From Methylocystis sp. Sn-Cys (GTDB lineage: Bacteria > Pseudomonadota > Alphaproteobacteria > Rhizobiales > Beijerinckiaceae), in assembly GCF_016745395.1 (NCBI RefSeq), contig NZ_JAERVJ010000008.1, positions 62,001-126,000 on the forward strand: a DNA stretch of 64,000 bases. Direction: 5' to 3'. The position numbers and the translations under genes were made by a program. The notes beneath the pieces were generated by a model, which saw only the letters and a list, made by a program, of their open reading frames with translations, was not told the DNA's origin and did not search any database. Shown piece by piece: positions 19,182-27,887 of this stretch (its first letter is position 1; each line of letters starts with the position of its first letter).

Positions 19182-20921
19182 ATGATCAAGAAATATGCAG
19201 TTTGCGGCGCAGCGCTCGGCGCGCTTCTATCCTCGTCGGGAGCCTTCGGGGCCGCCGACCCGGGGTCGATCGAAAAGCGCATGAAAGCTCTGGAGGCGGA
19301 GATGGCCAAGCTGCGCAAGGAAGCGAAGGAGGCCAAGGCCGCGGCCGCCGCCAAATCCAACGTCGCCAATCTTTCGCACAAAGGCGATGTCCACGCGCCG
19401 CCGCCGGTGTTCGTAAGCTTCAAGAACGGTCTCTTCGTCGAGACCGAAGACAAGGCTTACAGCTTCAAGGTTGGCGGCCGCATCATGGTGGACGGCGGCG
19501 GCATCTCCCAGCCGTTGAACGGCTTCTCGAACCAGGTCGGCGTTCGCCAGATCCGTCTCGAGGTCGAAGGCAAGGCCGCCCAAGTCTGGTTCTACAAATT
19601 GCAGTACGACTTCTCCGGCACCGGTCAGGTCACCGGCAACAATCAAGTGCTCGGCGGCATGCGCGATGTGTATTTCGGCATCCAGCATCCGGCCCTGTCG
19701 GTTCCTTTCGCGAAGGACCCGCTCTTCGTGATGGTCGGCAATCACTTCGAGCCCTTCAGCCTCGAGTCGACCTCTTCTTCTAAGTTCCGCACGTTCATCG
19801 AGCGCGCGATGGCGGTGGAAGGCATCGCCCCGAACCGTCACCTCGGCATTTCGGTGGGCGGCTATGGCGACAACTGGACCGGCCGTATTGGCGTCTTCTC
19901 CACATCCATGGAGGACGCCTCCTACACGCCGGGCCAGAACACGCCGTCGAGATGGGGCATCCCGAAAGCCGCTGGCTGGGTCTCCACGGGCGGAGCCCAA
20001 TATGTCGACGTCGCCGGCCGCTTCACCTATGCGCCGATCAAGGACGAGCACAATCTGCTGCACTTTGGCGTGTCGGGCCGCTACCACAGCCCGAACGACG
20101 CCACCGGCGCCAACGACGATCGTGTTCTGCGTCTCGGCAATCGCCTGCGCTCGGAGGCGACCGTACTCGGCCAGGGCCTTCTGGGCACGCCGGATATGTC
20201 CTGCGGCTCCTACGCCAACGGCGGCTTGTTCGGGGGCATCCCATTTAGCGCGGTGGCCGGGCACTGCACCAAGCATGTCACGAGCTACGGCTTCGAGCTC
20301 GCGGGCGCCTATGGGCCGTTCGACATGCAGGCCGAATATATCGCAACGGATTATACGCGCGACAACAACAAAATCCTGCAAGCTCGCGCCTCGGGCGTGT
20401 TCGCTCCGGGCGGGTCGAGCTCTCACTTTGGCGGCTACTATATCTACGGCCAGTATTGGGTGACGGGCGAAGAGCGTGCCCAAGCCTACAGCACCTCCGA
20501 TAAGTCGGGCGCGAATTTCTTCGAGCCGAAAATCAAGAACCCCTTGAGCGCGGGCGGCTTTGGCGCGTTCAGCCTGGCCGGGCGCTACAGCTCGGTCAAT
20601 CTGAACAGCGGGCCTTACTCCGGTTCGGGCCTCGCGAATATGCTCGCCTACACGACTTATGTGCAGCCGAGCGCCGCCACGACCGCCGCAATCGTCAACT
20701 CCGGCGTCTATGGCGGCCGTCAGGAGAACGTCACGACGGGCTTCAACTGGTATCCGGACAAGGGCGTGCATCTCCAGTTCAACTGGACGCATGTTCTCCA
20801 CGTCTCGGCGCCGCTCAACGATTACAACATCGTCGGCGCCCCGATGCCGGGCCGTCAGGGCTTCTACTACAATGGCGCGCATCCCGACCTCTTCGAGGCG
20901 CGCGCGCAGGTCTACTGGTAA
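19182..20921 (+). CDS. Second outer membrane porin with N-terminal coiled coil
   Basis: A 579-aa beta-barrel protein with the same plan as the porin at 16055: signal peptide (MIKKYAVCGAALGALL...), coiled coil EKRMKALEAEMAKLRKEAKEA, a linker, then a barrel from about SFKVGGRIMVDGGG to the terminal aromatic strand FEARAQVYW. FYKLQYDFSGTGQV and VMVGNHFEPFSLE mark it as an OprO/OprP-like porin. I start at the ATG at 19182, preceded by CTGGAG, not at 19095, which would put 29 unrelated residues before the signal peptide. Ligand unknown; the hydroxylase downstream on the opposite strand may hint at iron. Confidence 0.82.
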   Translation: MIKKYAVCGAALGALLSSSGAFGAADPGSIEKRMKALEAEMAKLRKEAKEAKAAAAAKSNVANLSHKGDVHAPPPVFVSFKNGLFVETEDKAYSFKVGGRIMVDGGGISQPLNGFSNQVGVRQIRLEVEGKAAQVWFYKLQYDFSGTGQVTGNNQVLGGMRDVYFGIQHPALSVPFAKDPLFVMVGNHFEPFSLESTSSSKFRTFIERAMAVEGIAPNRHLGISVGGYGDNWTGRIGVFSTSMEDASYTPGQNTPSRWGIPKAAGWVSTGGAQYVDVAGRFTYAPIKDEHNLLHFGVSGRYHSPNDATGANDDRVLRLGNRLRSEATVLGQGLLGTPDMSCGSYANGGLFGGIPFSAVAGHCTKHVTSYGFELAGAYGPFDMQAEYIATDYTRDNNKILQARASGVFAPGGSSSHFGGYYIYGQYWVTGEERAQAYSTSDKSGANFFEPKIKNPLSAGGFGAFSLAGRYSSVNLNSGPYSGSGLANMLAYTTYVQPSAATTAAIVNSGVYGGRQENVTTGFNWYPDKGVHLQFNWTHVLHVSAPLNDYNIVGAPMPGRQGFYYNGAHPDLFEARAQVYW

Positions 20922-20938
20922 GAGCTGGCGCAAGAAGA

Positions 20939-20969
20939 CCGTCCCGCGCCTCGCGCGGGGCGGTTTTTT
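20939..20969 (+). terminator. Intrinsic terminator after second porin
   Basis: Stem CCGTCCCGCGC / GCGCGGGGCGG (one G-U pair) with a CTC loop, followed by six T residues. Confidence 0.8.
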
Positions 20970-21000
20970 CGGGGCGTGGAAAAGACGCCGTGGCTCTGCG

Positions 21001-21651
21001 CTATTCGCACCACATGCGCATGAGACTTGCCGCGTTCTTCAGCAGCAGATCGACCAATTCGTCACGTCCATGTCGCGCGACGTAAGAGCGGTGAACGACA
21101 TTGAGCTCGCGGAGAACCGTGCGCCGCTGTTCGTCCCGCACCCGGCTTTCGATCCAGCCGACGCATGCGAGGCGGCTGCCCCGAGTGACTGGCGTCACGC
21201 GGTGAATCAACCCGGTCGAATAGAGGAACAGGCTGCCGATCGCGGGCTTGACTTTCAAGAGACCGTGCTCTTGCTCCAGCACCAATTCGCCGCCGTCGTA
21301 ATTGGCGTGATCTTCGAGAAACAAGGTGAACGAGAGATCGCACCTGTAGTTGTTCATGATCGGCGCGTCGGTGTGGTTGCCGTATTCCATCCCTACGTCG
21401 TAGCGGTTGACGCTCATCGCGGCGATGCGTTTGGGAATGGCGTAAAGCTCTACCTCTTCGTGGGTCATCAACCTCGAAGCGATGTCGTCGAGAATCCTGC
21501 TACCTTTCTCGCGGTCCATTTGGAGATTGTTTTTGACGCGCGCGGCCAGGCCGGTGGCCGTCGACGAGCCGGCGTTGAAGGGCGTATCGACGATCTTCCT
21601 ACGCAGACGTTCGGCGCTGTCCCGGTCCAAGAAATTGTCGATGAGCAGCAC
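21001..21651 (-). CDS. piuC: PKHD-type Fe(II)/2-oxoglutarate hydroxylase (PiuC/YbiX family)
   Basis: A 216-aa non-heme iron dioxygenase. The metal triad is visible as H..D in GNHTDAP and the distal H in TGLIHRVTPVTRGSRL, whose arginine binds 2-oxoglutarate; CVGWIESRVRDEQRR is a family hallmark. Family members are usually linked to TonB receptors for iron-siderophore uptake and are induced by low iron, but their substrate is unknown. Here the nearest outer membrane gene is the convergent porin, not a TonB receptor. Length matches the family norm. Confidence 0.88.
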   Translation of the reverse strand: MLLIDNFLDRDSAERLRRKIVDTPFNAGSSTATGLAARVKNNLQMDREKGSRILDDIASRLMTHEEVELYAIPKRIAAMSVNRYDVGMEYGNHTDAPIMNNYRCDLSFTLFLEDHANYDGGELVLEQEHGLLKVKPAIGSLFLYSTGLIHRVTPVTRGSRLACVGWIESRVRDEQRRTVLRELNVVHRSYVARHGRDELVDLLLKNAASLMRMWCE

Positions 21652-22166
21652 GGGAAAATCCTTTCCGTGGATCGAGCGAATTCAGTCGCGCTTCTTCCGG
21701 GTCGCTCGACGACGCAGGCCCGGCAATGACGACCGCGCCCGGAGGAGGCGATGACGCAGGCATTCTGAATGGCTGGCGGAGGCATGATCGGAAGGGAGCG
21801 CCCGGCACAAACTGGCGGAGCCGTGCCGGGCGCTGGGGGTCGGCCGCGGATGGAGACCGGCCGACGCGACGCAATTATACCCGGGGCGTCTTGGACTCTG
21901 TTTCTGAAGCATTGCTGCTCTGCGTCAGACGGCCCCATTGACCCGCGGCGCTTCTTCTTATACGAGACTGAAAGCTGCGCCGCAGCATGAGGCGCTCCAG
22001 CCGCGTATAGCCGACGTCACTTTCAGTTGCGTCGGGCCCGCTGTCGAGCCTCCCCACGCATCAATCGACGGCCCGATACGCGGGGCAAGTCTCCCTTTTT
22101 TCCGGATCGAAACCGCCCGCGCTCGCTCCCCGACCGCGGCCGCGAATCCCTTATGAAAGACGCTCA
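21652..22166. other. Intergenic region between hydroxylase and helicase genes
   Basis: Roughly 515 bases between divergent genes. No coding frame has family features. It should contain both promoters. At 22153-22170 a five-codon reading frame (ATG to TGA) overlaps the GTG start of rhlE. I see no strong hairpin-T structure. Confidence 0.5.
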
Positions 22167-23519
22167 GTGACCCAATTTGCCGATCTCGGTCTTTCCGAGA
22201 TTCTTCTTCGCGCCTTGAACCGCGAAGGCTATGAGACCCCGACGTCCATCCAGGCCCAGTCCATTCCCTATCTGCTTCAGGGGCGCGACCTTCTCGGCAT
22301 CGCCCAGACCGGCACCGGCAAGACGGCGGCCTTCGCTTTGCCGATATTGGAGCGCTTCGCCGCCGACCGGCGCCGTCCCACGCCCTTTACGGCGCGTGCG
22401 CTGGTGCTTGCGCCGACGCGCGAACTCGCGGCCCAGATCGCCGATAGTTTCCGCGCCTATGGGCAATTCATGCGGCCGAGCGTCGGCGTGATCGTCGGCG
22501 GCGTGTCGCATCGCCCGCAGATCGAGATGCTGTCGCGCGGCCTCGACGTGCTCGTCGCGACGCCCGGCCGGCTTCTCGACCATATTGCGTCGGGGCGCTT
22601 CAAGCCGGCGACGACAGAGGTGCTCGTCCTCGACGAAGCGGATCACATGCTCGATCTCGGCTTCGTCGTCCCGATCCGCCAGATCGTGGCGAAGCTTTCC
22701 AAGAACCGCCAGACCTTGCTCTTCTCGGCCACCATGCCGAAGGAGATCGCCGGGCTCGCGCAGGATATGCTGAATAACCCCGCGCAAGTGTCGGTGACGC
22801 CGGTCGCCACCACCGCCGAGCGGGTCGAGCAGCATGTGTTTCTCGTCGACGGCGGCGCCAAGCGCGACGTGCTGCTCGAGCTGATGAAAGACACGGACAT
22901 CTCCCGCGCCATCGTCTTCACCCGCACCAAGCGCGGCGCCGATCGCGTGGCGCAGCATCTCGAGGCGGCGGGCGTCGGCGCCGAGGCGATTCATGGCAAC
23001 AAGAGCCAGAACCAGCGCATCCGCGCGCTCGACTCGTTCCGCAAGGGACGCACGCGCGTTCTGGTCGCGACGGATATTGCGGCGCGCGGCATCGACGTCG
23101 ATGGCGTGACGCATGTCGTCAATTTCGAGCTGCCGGAAGTGCCGGAAGCTTACGTCCACCGCATCGGCCGCACGGCCCGCGGCGGCGCTTCTGGTCGGGC
23201 GATTTCCTTGTGCGACAACGGCGAGCGTCCGTTGCTGCGGCAGATCGAGAAGCTGACGCGCCAGTCGCTGCCCTTCACCGACCGCCGCAGCGAGGACCAG
23301 CGCCGCGACGACGCCCAACCGCGCCGCGCCCAACCGAGCAATGGCGCCGGGCGGAATGCGCATAAGCATCCGCGCCGCGAAGGCCAGCACGCCGAAGCGC
23401 GCCGGCCGGGGGGCGAACGCCAGAACGCGCAGCGTCCGGCGCGGCCAGCCAATGGCCAGAAGCGGCGGGCGCATGGCGGCGGCGGCAATCGCCCGCAATC
23501 GCGCGCGCCGCAGGCCTGA
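22167..23519 (+). CDS. rhlE: DEAD-box RNA helicase, RhlE type
   Basis: ATP-dependent RNA helicase of 450 aa acting in ribosome assembly and RNA turnover. All core motifs are present: Q motif (PTSIQAQSIPYLL), motif I AQTGTGKT, PTRELA, TPGRLLD, DEAD, SAT, then the second RecA domain with RGIDVDGVTHVVNFELP and HRIGRTARGG. The last 80 residues are a basic, Arg/Gln/His-rich tail typical of RhlE that binds RNA non-specifically. The GTG at 22167 gives the family N-terminus MTQFADLGLSEILLRAL. A family B repeat follows. Confidence 0.93.
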   Translation: MTQFADLGLSEILLRALNREGYETPTSIQAQSIPYLLQGRDLLGIAQTGTGKTAAFALPILERFAADRRRPTPFTARALVLAPTRELAAQIADSFRAYGQFMRPSVGVIVGGVSHRPQIEMLSRGLDVLVATPGRLLDHIASGRFKPATTEVLVLDEADHMLDLGFVVPIRQIVAKLSKNRQTLLFSATMPKEIAGLAQDMLNNPAQVSVTPVATTAERVEQHVFLVDGGAKRDVLLELMKDTDISRAIVFTRTKRGADRVAQHLEAAGVGAEAIHGNKSQNQRIRALDSFRKGRTRVLVATDIAARGIDVDGVTHVVNFELPEVPEAYVHRIGRTARGGASGRAISLCDNGERPLLRQIEKLTRQSLPFTDRRSEDQRRDDAQPRRAQPSNGAGRNAHKHPRREGQHAEARRPGGERQNAQRPARPANGQKRRAHGGGGNRPQSRAPQA

Positions 23520-23582
23520 TAAGAAAGACCATCGCTTTCGCAAAGCCGGCAGTCGCCGGCTTTGCCTTTTCTGAGAGGCTCG

Positions 23583-23664
23583 ACGTCATTGCGAGGAGCG
23601 AAGCGACGAAGCAATCCAGGGCCGTGATGCGGCTCTGGATTGCTTCGCTGCGCTCGCAATGACG
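23583..23664. repeat. Dispersed palindromic repeat family B, copy 2
   Basis: Outer arms CGTCATTGCGAGGAGCG and GCGCTCGCAATGACGG, inner arms GCAATCCAG and TGGATTGC, as in copies 1 and 3. It lies between rhlE and glpD. Confidence 0.88.
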
Positions 23665-23719
23665 GTGGATGGCGTTGCGGTCCTTCCTTGCGCTCGCCCG
23701 CACGCGCCTTAGATTGAGC

Positions 23720-25204
23720 ATGAGCCAACCGAGAGCGGCGCGCATGCTCTATGACCTTCTCATTATCGGCGGCGGGATCAACGGCTGCGCTATTGCGCGC
23801 GACGCGGCGGGGCGGGGGCTTTCGGTGCGCCTCGTCGAGCAGAACGATCTTGCGAGCGGCACGTCGTCGGCCTCGACCAAGCTCATTCACGGCGGCTTGC
23901 GTTATTTGGAGCTTTATGAGTTTCGTCTCGTGCATGAAGCGCTGGAGGAACGCGAGCGTCTGCTCGCCGCCGCGCCGCACATCATCTGGCCGCTGAAATT
24001 CGTGCTGCCCTATGAAAAGGGCCTGCGTCCTTTGTGGATGCTGCGGCTCGGCCTCTTTCTCTACGATCATCTCGCGCGCCGCAAACGCCTCGAAGGCTCG
24101 CATCTGGTTGCGCTAGGGGACAATGCGCTCGGCGCGCCGTTGCGCGAAACCTATAACGTCGGCTTCACTTATGCCGATTGCTGGGTGGAGGATTCGCGTC
24201 TCGTTGCGCTCAACGCGCTCGACGCCAAGGAGCGCGGCGCGACGATCAGCGTCGGCGCGCGGCCCGTTCAGGCGAAACGCAAGGGCGCGCATTGGACCGC
24301 TAAACTCGATGGCGGCATGGAGATCGAGGCGCGCGCTTTGGTGAATGCGGCGGGACCGTGGGTTTCGCAGGTCATCGAAGGCGCGCTGCATATGCATTCG
24401 CGCAAGCATGTGCGGCTGGTGAAGGGCTCGCATCTCGTTACACGCAGACTCTACGTGGGCGACCACGCTTATATTTTGCAAAACCCGGATGGCCGCATCG
24501 TCTTCGCCATTCCCTTCGAGCATGCGTTCACGTTGATCGGCACAACCGACGTCGCTTATGAGGGCGCGCCGGGTGAGGTTGCCATCAGCGACGCGGAGAC
24601 AGACTACCTCCTCGACGCCATCAACCATTTCCTGAGAAAACCAGTCACGCGCGCAGACGTCGTGTGGAGCTATTCGGGGCTGCGGCCCCTTTACGACGAT
24701 GGTTCTCTCAACGCCTCAGTGGTGACGCGCGACTATGCTTTTGATCTCGACGCGCCAGAGGACGGCGCGCCGGTTCTTTCGATTTTCGGCGGCAAGATCA
24801 CAACGGCCCGCCGTCTCGCCGAACATGCGCTGGACGAGTTGCGCCGCTTCCTGCCGGCGCATGGCGAGGCATGGACGGCGGGCGCCGCGTTCCCCGGGGG
24901 CGATATGGAGTTCGACGCCCTTCTCGCGCGGTTGAAGAGCGAGAAGCCTTTTCTCGGCGACGTATTGGCGCGGCGGCTCGCGCGCGCCTATGGGACGCGC
25001 GTCGAGCGCATTGTGAAGCATGCGCATGCGATGGCGGATTTAGGCCGTGACTTTGGTTGCGGGCTCACCGAGGCGGAAGCGCGTTATCTCATCGAGAACG
25101 AATGGGCGCGGAAAGCTGACGATATTTTGTGGCGACGTTCTAAGCTGGGGCTGCATATGAGTGCGGAGCAGCAGTTGGGCTTAAGAGAATATATGGGCGC
25201 TTAG
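23720..25204 (+). CDS. glpD: Aerobic glycerol-3-phosphate dehydrogenase (FAD)
   Basis: Membrane-associated flavoenzyme oxidising sn-glycerol-3-phosphate to dihydroxyacetone phosphate and feeding electrons to quinone. About 494 aa. The FAD-binding fold is at the N-terminus (YDLLIIGGGINGCAIARDAA), followed by LASGTSSASTKLIHGGLRYLE, the GlpD signature. LVNAAGPWV and SVVTRDY fit the substrate domain, and a C-terminal helical domain follows. I start at the ATG at 23720; a start at 23744 is also possible. No glpK or glpF is adjacent, so it probably serves phospholipid turnover. Confidence 0.92.
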   Translation: MSQPRAARMLYDLLIIGGGINGCAIARDAAGRGLSVRLVEQNDLASGTSSASTKLIHGGLRYLELYEFRLVHEALEERERLLAAAPHIIWPLKFVLPYEKGLRPLWMLRLGLFLYDHLARRKRLEGSHLVALGDNALGAPLRETYNVGFTYADCWVEDSRLVALNALDAKERGATISVGARPVQAKRKGAHWTAKLDGGMEIEARALVNAAGPWVSQVIEGALHMHSRKHVRLVKGSHLVTRRLYVGDHAYILQNPDGRIVFAIPFEHAFTLIGTTDVAYEGAPGEVAISDAETDYLLDAINHFLRKPVTRADVVWSYSGLRPLYDDGSLNASVVTRDYAFDLDAPEDGAPVLSIFGGKITTARRLAEHALDELRRFLPAHGEAWTAGAAFPGGDMEFDALLARLKSEKPFLGDVLARRLARAYGTRVERIVKHAHAMADLGRDFGCGLTEAEARYLIENEWARKADDILWRRSKLGLHMSAEQQLGLREYMGA

Positions 25205-25251
25205 CCTCTCGATGCCGGGTGGATAGCAATCCAGCGTCATTAGCCGCCAAT

Positions 25252-25351
25252 ACCTCCCCTTTACGGGGAGGTCGGCGGCCGAAGGCCGCCGGGTGGGGCT
25301 CGCGCCGCAATGAGTGTGGCGGGGCTTTACCCCACCCGACCCGTAAAGGCT
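25252..25351. repeat. Palindromic element with CTCCCCTTTACGGGGAG hairpin
   Basis: Two nested hairpins, CCTCCCC TTTA CGGGGAGG and GGCGGCC GAA GGCCGCC, followed by GGGTGGGG and its partner CCCCACCC at 25330-25338. The structure is that of a REP-type intergenic repeat. I see only one copy in the window. Confidence 0.6.
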
Positions 25352-25375
25352 AAGAGAGTCACTCATCTCGGGGGG

Positions 25376-25554
25376 CGTCATGGCCGGGCTTGTCCCGGCC
25401 ACCCACGCCGAGGGGCAGAGCCCAACAAGACACTTTATCACTACGGACAAAGTTCGTGCATCGTCCCTCTCGTTAACGCAAACGTTCCAATGACTGGCAA
25501 GCATCAGCCGCTTTTTGCGCGGCGTGGGTGGCCGGGACAAGCCCGGCCATGACG
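25376..25554. repeat. Dispersed palindromic repeat family C, copy 1
   Basis: A long inverted repeat. The left arm begins CGTCATGGCCGGGCTTGTCC and the right arm ends GGACAAGCCCGGCCATGACG, about 33 bp each, around a poorly conserved centre of some 110 bases. The same arms recur at 27388 and 40942. Confidence 0.9.
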
Positions 25555-25577
25555 GGGGCCGCGGTTGACCAACGCAC

Positions 25578-27302
25578 TCATCCTGCAAACGCGGCCTTTC
25601 CTTCCGTCACCGAGCGTGCGCCTTCCACTACCGTCTTCGCCAAGCCCGGCGCCGCCACCGCAATATTCGTGGCGAAGAAATGCGCCAGCGCTTCATAGCG
25701 CGCGGCGTTGTGATCGCTGTCGCGCCGCGCGGCTTTGGCGGCTTTTTCGAGAAGCGTCGCGCCGCGCGCCAGCGCGAACAGGCGCAGATAAGGCGTCGCG
25801 CCCGCAAGGGCCTCGGCCGGCGCTTGCTTCGTCGCGCGCAACAGATAGTCGCTGGCTTGCGCGAACGCTTCCACCGCCGCGTCGACCGCGGCGACAGTGC
25901 TCTCTCTTGCGATGGCGCGCATGTCGTCGATCTCGTGGTTCAGCGCCGCGCCGCCCGACATCGGCAATTTGCGCCCCACGAGGTCGATCGCCTGAATGCC
26001 GTTCGTGCCTTCATAGATCGCGCAAATGCGCGCGTCGCGCATAAGCTGGGCGACGCCCGTCTCTTCGATATAGCCCATGCCGCCGTGCACCTGCACGGCG
26101 AGCGAGGTCACTTCATTGCCGATGTCGGTGGAGAAGGCCTTGGCCACAGGCGTCAGCAGGCTCGCGCGCTCTTCCGCTTCCCTGGCGCGGGCGGGGTCCT
26201 GGTCGCGATGCGCGCGGTCGAGCGACGCGGCCGTCTCGAAAGAGATCAGACGCGCGGCCGCCGTCAGGCTGGCCATGGTGAGCAGCATGCGAGCGACGTC
26301 CGGGTGCTCGATGATCGCGCTCGTCTCCGGCGCGCCCGGCGCGCGGCCCTGCTTGCGTTCCTTGGCGTAAGCCAGCGCGGCCTGCGTGGCGCGTTCGGCA
26401 AGCGCAACGCCCTGCAGGCCTACCGAAAGCCGGGCGTTGTTCATCATAGTGAACATGCAGGCAAGGCCATTGTTTTCTTCGCCGATCAGAAAGCCGACGG
26501 CGTCCTCATAAACCATGGTGCAGGTCGGCGAGGCATGGATGCCGAGCTTGTGTTCGACGCCGGCGCAATGCAGCGTGTTGCGGCGGGTGAAGGCGCCCTT
26601 TTCATCGGGCAGGAATTTTGGCGCGAGGAAAAGCGAGATACCCTTCGTTCCGGGCGGCGCATCGGGGAGCCGCGCCAGCACCAGATGCACGACGTTGTCG
26701 GCGAGATCGTGCTCGCCATAAGTGATGAATATCTTCTGGCCGCTGAGGCGGTAGGAGCCGTCGGCGTTGCGCTCGGCGCGGGTGCGCAGAAGCGCGAGGT
26801 CCGAGCCCGCCTGCGGTTCGGTGAGATTCATCGTCCCGGTCCATTCGCCGCTGACGATCCTGGCGAGATAGGTCTCCTTCAGCGCCGCGCTCGCATGCGC
26901 CTCCAGCGCCTCGATCGCGCCATGGGAGAGAAGTGGGCACAGGGCGAAGGAGATATTCGCCCCGTTCCAGATTTCCGTGCAGGCTGCGTTGAGCAGCGCG
27001 GGGAGGCCCAGCCCGCCGTGATCCGGGCTCGCCGCGATGGCGTTCCAGCCGCCGGCCTGCCAGGCGGCATAGGCCTCGCGCCAGCCGGGGGCGGTGGTCA
27101 CCGCGCCATCGGCAAATTTGACGCCGGCGCGGTCGCCGATCCTGTCGAGCGGCAGAAGCTGCCCTTCGGCGAATTTCGCCGCCTCGTTGAGCGTCTGCTC
27201 GGCGACGCCGTCGGCGATATCGGCGTAGAGGTCCTCGAGGTCCGCCCCCGCGGCGAGGCGTAGAGAGAAGAGAATATCAGTAAGCGGCGCGCGATAGGTC
27301 AT
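25578..27302 (-). CDS. Acyl-CoA dehydrogenase, large (FadE12-like) class with extra C-terminal domain
   Basis: A 574-aa FAD enzyme oxidising an acyl-CoA to the enoyl-CoA. It begins with the short YRAPLTDILFSL extension and carries MNLTEPQAGSDL (flavin and substrate loop), SGQKIFITYGEHD, and VQVHGGMGYIEE. The catalytic glutamate lies in ICAIYEGTNGIQAIDL. The extra roughly 130 residues after that, ending in TEGKAAFAG, are typical of the long FadE subgroup acting on long or unusual acyl chains. It stands alone, between family C repeats on both sides. Confidence 0.9.
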   Translation of the reverse strand: MTYRAPLTDILFSLRLAAGADLEDLYADIADGVAEQTLNEAAKFAEGQLLPLDRIGDRAGVKFADGAVTTAPGWREAYAAWQAGGWNAIAASPDHGGLGLPALLNAACTEIWNGANISFALCPLLSHGAIEALEAHASAALKETYLARIVSGEWTGTMNLTEPQAGSDLALLRTRAERNADGSYRLSGQKIFITYGEHDLADNVVHLVLARLPDAPPGTKGISLFLAPKFLPDEKGAFTRRNTLHCAGVEHKLGIHASPTCTMVYEDAVGFLIGEENNGLACMFTMMNNARLSVGLQGVALAERATQAALAYAKERKQGRAPGAPETSAIIEHPDVARMLLTMASLTAAARLISFETAASLDRAHRDQDPARAREAEERASLLTPVAKAFSTDIGNEVTSLAVQVHGGMGYIEETGVAQLMRDARICAIYEGTNGIQAIDLVGRKLPMSGGAALNHEIDDMRAIARESTVAAVDAAVEAFAQASDYLLRATKQAPAEALAGATPYLRLFALARGATLLEKAAKAARRDSDHNAARYEALAHFFATNIAVAAPGLAKTVVEGARSVTEGKAAFAG

Positions 27303-27387
27303 CCGGGTCAGCCTCGGGAAAGCGAATCGTCAAACTGAATTTAGCGCCCTCGGGGAGAGCGTGGTCGATAATGACACCCTTACACAC

Positions 27388-27544
27388 CGTCATGGCCGGG
27401 CTCGTCCCGGCCATCCACGCCGTGCAGGCGTCAGAACGTGCGGAGCGGATAAGTTTACTGGCATAAACCCCGCCTGTGGGACAGCGCGTCCCGTCATCGG
27501 CCGTATCCCTCGGCGTGGATGGCCGGGACAAGCCCGGCCATGAC
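27388..27544. repeat. Dispersed palindromic repeat family C, copy 2
   Basis: Arms CGTCATGGCCGGGCTCGTCC and GGACAAGCCCGGCCATGACG (left arm with one change from copy 1) around a variable centre of about 90 bases. It lies upstream of both the acyl-CoA dehydrogenase (minus) and the zinc-ribbon gene (plus). Confidence 0.9.
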
Positions 27545-27662
27545 GAGATGCGAGGTCCGACCCGTGAGCGCGCCACCCTCTCCAGCCCTCGCTTTTTCGC
27601 CCGCTTTTCCGCGGCGCCGGCAACGCCTATTATGCAGCGAACTTTCCAACCCACGAGACCCC

Positions 27663-27887
27663 ATGCCCCTCTACGCCTTTCGCTGCCAGGATTGCGCCCA
27701 TGAATTCGAGACGCTCGCGCGTTTCGAGGAGACCCCCGAGTGCCCCGCTTGTGGCGGCGCGCATGTCGAGCGGCAATTGTCGCTGATCGCCAAGCCCGCG
27801 GCGGGCGGCGATGTGGACACAGGCCCGAGCTGCGGCGCCATGTCCGGCGGCGCGCCTTGTCCGAGCTGTCCCGCGCTCGCCGGTTGA
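27663..27887 (+). CDS. FmdB-family zinc-ribbon protein
   Basis: A 74-aa protein starting MPLYAFRCQDCAHEFE, with the pair CQDC / CPACGG forming a zinc ribbon at about residues 9-36. The tail adds further cysteines (SCGAMSGG, PCPSC). FmdB-type proteins are small putative regulators of amide metabolism; this one should not be confused with formylmethanofuran dehydrogenase subunit B, which is at 42813. The longer in-frame start at 27519 lies in repeat C sequence and is rejected. The TGA overlaps the ATG of the next gene, so the two are translationally coupled. Confidence 0.85.
   Translation: MPLYAFRCQDCAHEFETLARFEETPECPACGGAHVERQLSLIAKPAAGGDVDTGPSCGAMSGGAPCPSCPALAG

Noticed and set aside
19227-20933. 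568-codon frame antisense to the second porin, and a similar one (16019-17587) opposite the first
   Set aside because: Both mirror the sense genes, lack motifs and have the composition of antisense translation. The sense proteins have signal peptides and barrel patterns.
23669-23719. Upstream start for glpD
   Set aside because: The start would lie directly after repeat B and adds residues absent from the family; the ATG at 23720 fits better.
25252-25554. CRISPR array at the repeat-rich 25 kb region
   Set aside because: The elements are single long inverted repeats, not several short direct repeats with equal spacers.
25680-27263. 527-codon frame opposite the acyl-CoA dehydrogenase
   Set aside because: The minus-strand protein has all acyl-CoA dehydrogenase motifs, so the plus-strand frame is a shadow.
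27519-27662. N-terminal extension of the zinc-ribbon protein
   Set aside because: It is translated from repeat family C sequence (MAGTSPAMTR comes from its arm), so it is not real protein.
27663-27887. Zinc-ribbon protein as formylmethanofuran dehydrogenase subunit B
   Set aside because: The name FmdB is shared by an unrelated small zinc-ribbon family; the real dehydrogenase-like subunit B is at 42813.
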